Assembly (NCBI GenBank): GCA_965178585.1
Contig: OZ238267.1
Coordinates: forward strand, 1,860,001-1,924,000
Length of the DNA stretch: 64,000 bases
Direction of reading: 5' to 3'
DNA from: Marifrigoribacter sp965178585
GTDB lineage: Bacteria > Bacteroidota > Bacteroidia > Flavobacteriales > Flavobacteriaceae
Position 1 is the first letter of the stretch; every line of letters begins with the position of its first letter. A program made the translations under genes and the position numbers. The notes under the pieces are model-generated. The model saw only the letters and a list, made by a program, of their open reading frames with translations, searched no databases and was not told the origin of the DNA. This document shows positions 60,178-64,000 of the stretch, piece by piece.

Positions 60178-62499
60178 TTAATTAGATGAGTTAAATAATA
60201 GTCCTACACTAAAATAAAGCCTTAATTTATTAATATCATTAACATAAGACACATCAAAATTAACAGGTCCTAGTATTGAATGGTATGAAAAAGTTGCACC
60301 AACAGACATAAGTGCACTTGTGTCTATTTTATCCTTCCAATCTCCTTTAGGCCAAAAGGCATCTTCAATATAATCTTCAAAATCTGTAAATCCAACTGAA
60401 GCAAGATCAACATGTGGAACTATAAATATTTTATTAATTGGAGTAAATTGTGTAGCCAGTGTTATTTTCATGAATTGGCTTACTGTTAATTCGTCTTCAT
60501 GCAAACCTTTAAATAAAAAGCTATTATTACGATTATTTGGAATATAACCTCCTAAAGAATACTTTGCTGAATAACCATACTCTTCAAATGAAATGTCGTT
60601 TGAAGCCAGGTTATCTTCAAAAATAAAATTAGTTGTAGTTTTAACTATTCCGGTGATACTTTTATTAAAATTAAATCTCTTTTCATAATTTAAGTTTAGC
60701 TTAGTAAAACCATTAGTAGCCCCTTCAATTGGCAAACTATTTTCTTCAGCTTGTTCTAAATACATATGATGTAATAATGATCTACTAATTGAAGCTTTAA
60801 AATAAGTTCCCTCAGTAGAAAAGAACACCTTATCTAAACTATTGTAAGTATAATGAGCATTAACTTCAATATTATTAAAGTTATACTCTTTGAAACCAAA
60901 AAAATTATCCGCTATATTAGGATCAACCTTCGGCCTTAAATGAGTGAGCTCATAATTTAATCCTAATCCAACATAGCTTCTTAATGAATTTATATTTTTA
61001 CTTATCTGGTTATCAATCTGCAGGAAATTATGTTTAATATTTTCTATATCATCACCATTTTCAAATACTTCTTGCTTTAATAATTCGCCAACTACCTCAG
61101 ATCTCCACCACCACGATTTATTCTTTCCAAATATTTTTTGATATTGTAACCTTGCTCTTGGCTGTTCAGCAATATCGGCGCTCACAATCACTCTTGAAGA
61201 CTCGCCCAGTATATTTCTACCTGTATAATTTACAATTAGCCCTACCCCTCTATAGGTATCATAATGAAGTGCTCCTTTTAATTGATGCTTAGAATGCTCA
61301 AAACCATTAAATTGTATTCCAATTTTGTCATTATTCAAAATTGAATTATACGTTATTTTAGAAAACATTCTGGTACCAATAGTTCTGTTAACCCCATCAA
61401 TAATTTCATTAACTTTATACTCCTTATGAGGCTCTATATTTGTTCTTTCTTTTGCTAAAAGAAAATTCTCTTTACTAATTCCTTTAAAAATCACAGTATC
61501 TAAAACAAGACTCTCCCTTGCTTCAGGAACTTCATGAGCTTTTTGAGGGTATTTTTTTAATTTATTTGACAATAAAACTAAAGCATCCATATTACTTTTA
61601 GTAGCAATATTTCCTTCTTTAAATATTTCTTCACTTTTATTAAAATCACCTGTAGAATAATTAAGGTTTGGACCGTGAGCTATTAGTATATCACAAATTT
61701 CTTTATTCTTTTCATTCTTTAAATTACTTACTAACATAGTAGTTTGGAAGATCAAAGTAGGCATATTATCCAATTTTTCCTTTGGCTGCATTCCATCTCC
61801 TACATCGCTCCCAATTATTATATCTGCTCCCATTGATTTTGCAACATCTGTTGGAAAATTATTAAGTATCCCTCCATCAACTAATAAGGTGTTTTTATAA
61901 TCTACAGCTTGAAAAACACCAGGAATAGACATACTTGCTCGCATTGCCAAGCTTAAAGAACCATCTCCTAAAATCACTTCTTTTCCATTAACAATATCTG
62001 TTGTCATGGCTCTAAACGGAATTGACAATTCATCAAAATCATAAATATCGTATACAGGAAATGTAATTTCTGAAATAAATTTCCTTAGGTTTTGATCTCT
62101 TAACAAGGAAGAATTTAATTTAGGTTTTCCATCTTTTATATCTAATTCAATCAAATATTTTTGAAATTCACTTTTTTCTTCAACACTCACACTTTGTAAC
62201 GAAACATCTCCACCAAGTAAATCATCCCATCTTGCATTATTAGCAATATTTGCAATACTATCGCCAGAATACCCCATAGCATATAAACCACCAACAACAC
62301 TACCCATACTAGTACCCACAATTAAATCTGGAACAATCCCCAAAGAATCTAATGCTTGTAAAACACGAATGTGAGCAATACCTTTAGCACCTCCTCCACT
62401 TAAAACTAATGCGACTTTAGGCTTTTCTTCTTGAGCATAAAACAATTGTGAAGTTCCAAAAAACAAAAAAAGAATAAGTATGTTTAGTATAATTTTCAT
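60178..62499 (-). CDS. Patatin-like phospholipase fused to an outer-membrane beta-barrel
   Basis: 773 aa from the ATG at 62499, where a signal peptide starts (ending LFYAQ); an in-frame Met 7 codons upstream is possible. Patatin domain about 29-330: oxyanion GGGAKG (35-40), catalytic Ser in GTSMG (62-66), and the catalytic Asp in VDGGILNNFP. A POTRA-like stretch (about 330-410) and a C-terminal barrel (about 420-773, alternating strands ending FSVGLLFNSSN) follow. This is the layout of type Vd (PlpD-like) secreted lipases, which hydrolyse phospholipids. It is 37 bases upstream of the sulfotransferase gene on the same strand. Confidence 0.9.
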   Translation of the reverse strand: MKIILNILILFLFFGTSQLFYAQEEKPKVALVLSGGGAKGIAHIRVLQALDSLGIVPDLIVGTSMGSVVGGLYAMGYSGDSIANIANNARWDDLLGGDVSLQSVSVEEKSEFQKYLIELDIKDGKPKLNSSLLRDQNLRKFISEITFPVYDIYDFDELSIPFRAMTTDIVNGKEVILGDGSLSLAMRASMSIPGVFQAVDYKNTLLVDGGILNNFPTDVAKSMGADIIIGSDVGDGMQPKEKLDNMPTLIFQTTMLVSNLKNEKNKEICDILIAHGPNLNYSTGDFNKSEEIFKEGNIATKSNMDALVLLSNKLKKYPQKAHEVPEARESLVLDTVIFKGISKENFLLAKERTNIEPHKEYKVNEIIDGVNRTIGTRMFSKITYNSILNNDKIGIQFNGFEHSKHQLKGALHYDTYRGVGLIVNYTGRNILGESSRVIVSADIAEQPRARLQYQKIFGKNKSWWWRSEVVGELLKQEVFENGDDIENIKHNFLQIDNQISKNINSLRSYVGLGLNYELTHLRPKVDPNIADNFFGFKEYNFNNIEVNAHYTYNSLDKVFFSTEGTYFKASISRSLLHHMYLEQAEENSLPIEGATNGFTKLNLNYEKRFNFNKSITGIVKTTTNFIFEDNLASNDISFEEYGYSAKYSLGGYIPNNRNNSFLFKGLHEDELTVSQFMKITLATQFTPINKIFIVPHVDLASVGFTDFEDYIEDAFWPKGDWKDKIDTSALMSVGATFSYHSILGPVNFDVSYVNDINKLRLYFSVGLLFNSSN

Positions 62500-62581
62500 T
62501 AGGTTAACCTGATGTTTCATAAGATATAAAACTCAAAATATTGAGTATTAAAACCTTATTATTCCTTGATTCAAAAAAAGA

Positions 62582-63952
62582 TTATTTCATTAGTGCAATC
62601 AAATTTTCTAGAGTATGGGTGGATTGATCACCACTTTTCATGTTTTTTAAGGTAAAGGTGCTTGAATCCATTTCTTTATCACCAGCTAAAATCACAAAAG
62701 GAATTTCTCTTTTATTAGCATAACCCATTTGTTTTCCCATTTTTGCAGTATCTGGATATAGCTCACAAGCAATACCTTTTTCTCTAAATTTAGAAATGGC
62801 TTGCATTGCATATAAAGATTCTTTATCCCCAAAGTTAATAAACAACACTTTTGTACTTTCTAAAACGGTTTTTGGAAACAAGTTTAGTTCTTCTAACACT
62901 AAATAAATTCTATCTAATCCAAATGAAATTCCAACTCCACTAATATTCTTTAATCCAAAAATCCCTGTTAAATCATCATAACGACCACCACCACCGATAC
63001 TTCCCATTTTTACACCTTCAGGTGGACTAACTTCAAAAATAGCGCCTGTATAATAATTAAGTCCTCTTGCAAGCGTTACATCAACTTCTAATTTTGCCGA
63101 TTTTAAGGTTAAAGATTCAATTGCATTAACAATAAATTCTAATTCTTCTATTCCTTTTAATCCAGTTTCTGAACTTAATAGCATTTGTTTTAATTCAGAT
63201 AACATTTCAAAAGCAGATCCTTTAAAACTAAATAAAGGTTGAAGTTTTTTTAATGCCTCTGGAGAGATCCCTTTGTTTAACATTTCTGTTTTAACACCTT
63301 CTTCTCCAATTTTATCTAATTTATCTAAAGCAACTGTAAAATCTATTAATTTATCTTCAGCGCCTATAACTTCTGCTATTCCAGATAATATTTTTCTATT
63401 ATTTATTTTAATTGTAACTCCTTTTAAACTCAACTGGTTAAAAACATCATCGTACAATTGGACTAATTCAACTTCCTGCCATAACGAGGTAGATCCCACT
63501 ACATCTGCATCACATTGATAAAATTCTCTAAATCGCCCTTTTTGTGGTCGATCTGCACGCCAAACAGGTTGAATTTGATAGCGTTTAAAAGGGAAAGTTA
63601 TATCGTTTTGGTGTTGCACCACATACCTAGCAAAAGGAACGGTAAGATCGTAACGCAATGCTTTTTCAGAAATACTTGAAGTAACCTTTAAACTGTTTTT
63701 ATCAGAAAGTAAAGTATCATCCACTTTTTTTAAAAAATCTCCACTATTCAATATTTTAAATATCAATCGATCTCCTTCTTCTCCATATTTACCCATTAAG
63801 GTTTCGCTTTTTTCAAAAGATGGTGTTTCAATAGGTTGATAGCCATAGGTGTTAAAACTATTTCTCATGATACTCATGATATAGTTTCGTTTGGATACTT
63901 CTTGAGGTGAAAAATCTCTAGTTCCTTTTGGTATGGAAGGTTTTTGTGCCAA
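62582..63952 (-). CDS. hisS: Histidyl-tRNA synthetase
   Basis: 456 aa class II synthetase with a TTG start. The codon three before it is a stop, and the next in-frame Met is well inside the protein (about residue 26), so TTG is supported. Motif 1 is RDFSPQEV at the N-terminus; motif 2 is in RYDLTVPFARYV and FREFYQCDADVVG; histidine-specific segments follow, for example ARGLNYYTG and GGGRYDDLTGIFG (His-A). The C-terminal anticodon domain spans about 360-456. A housekeeping gene, apparently monocistronic. Confidence 0.96.
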   Translation of the reverse strand: MAQKPSIPKGTRDFSPQEVSKRNYIMSIMRNSFNTYGYQPIETPSFEKSETLMGKYGEEGDRLIFKILNSGDFLKKVDDTLLSDKNSLKVTSSISEKALRYDLTVPFARYVVQHQNDITFPFKRYQIQPVWRADRPQKGRFREFYQCDADVVGSTSLWQEVELVQLYDDVFNQLSLKGVTIKINNRKILSGIAEVIGAEDKLIDFTVALDKLDKIGEEGVKTEMLNKGISPEALKKLQPLFSFKGSAFEMLSELKQMLLSSETGLKGIEELEFIVNAIESLTLKSAKLEVDVTLARGLNYYTGAIFEVSPPEGVKMGSIGGGGRYDDLTGIFGLKNISGVGISFGLDRIYLVLEELNLFPKTVLESTKVLFINFGDKESLYAMQAISKFREKGIACELYPDTAKMGKQMGYANKREIPFVILAGDKEMDSSTFTLKNMKSGDQSTHTLENLIALMK

Positions 63953-64000
63953 GGTGTTTTAATTTAATATTCTTGATTCTTGTCAATTGTTTTGCAAATA

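Noticed and set aside
1..64000. Insertion sequences, prophage, CRISPR arrays, rRNA genes
   Set aside because: I looked for transposase or integrase motifs, regularly spaced repeats and rRNA-like sequence and saw none.

Overview
The window is a stretch of an AT-rich chromosome of the family Flavobacteriaceae (phylum Bacteroidota). The evidence is consistent across the window: the -7 promoter motif TAnnTTTG with TTG or TTTG 17-19 bases upstream, family-specific conserved proteins (DUF4290, DUF4834, DUF6090, YfhO-type membrane protein), short intergenic gaps, TTG start codons, and a prfB gene with the classical in-frame TGA. I cannot name the genus. No insertion sequence, prophage, CRISPR array or rRNA operon is visible; one tRNA gene is present.

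Layout. 1-9.2 kb: housekeeping genes (metallo-beta-lactamase-fold hydrolase, bcp peroxiredoxin, nth, an ECF sigma factor with a small downstream ORF, uvrA), followed by two sigma-54-type promoters. The first drives no ORF and ends about 95 bases later at a strong terminator, so it looks like a small RNA gene. The second drives a secreted Tyr-rich, Arg/Ser-rich protein. 9.2-16.5 kb: accessory region with a zinc-ribbon protein, a SUKH-TPR protein, two membrane proteins, a tandem CbxX-type AAA+ ATPase, and a divergent membrane protein split by a -1 frameshift at a run of seven A. 16.5-32.4 kb: envelope and metabolism genes (glycosyltransferase, YfhO, a porin-like protein, an oxoamine synthase and a cysteine/cysteate-synthase-like enzyme that may form a sulfonolipid pair, S9 peptidase, YbaB, threonine aldolase, metzincin-like protease). 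32.4-43.2 kb: prfB, murA, recQ, fmt, HU, yqgE and others. 43.4-51.7 kb: tRNA-Met(CAU), then a catabolic-looking run on the minus strand (SDR, CocE/NonD hydrolase, C45 peptidase, DUF6090 protein, amidohydrolase, PutP-like symporter). 51.7-52.6 kb: a regulator-site-rich divergent region and a cysteine dioxygenase. 52.8-62.5 kb: a lipid-related set, with a 3-beta-HSD/epimerase-like SDR translationally coupled to a steroid-5-alpha-reductase-family protein, an HAE3/HpnN-like RND transporter, a LolA-like periplasmic protein, and, converging on them, a secreted START-domain protein, a PAPS sulfotransferase and a patatin/beta-barrel protein. The window closes with hisS.

The best candidates for undescribed biology are (1) the sigma-54-driven small transcript at 7764-7858, which shares a 15-base motif with the 3-prime end of its neighbour; (2) the steroid- or isoprenoid-lipid-like processing, carrier and export locus at 53570-60140; and (3) the membrane-associated tandem AAA+ cluster at 11160-16515 with its slippery-site frameshift. 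All three functional readings are inferences from sequence.
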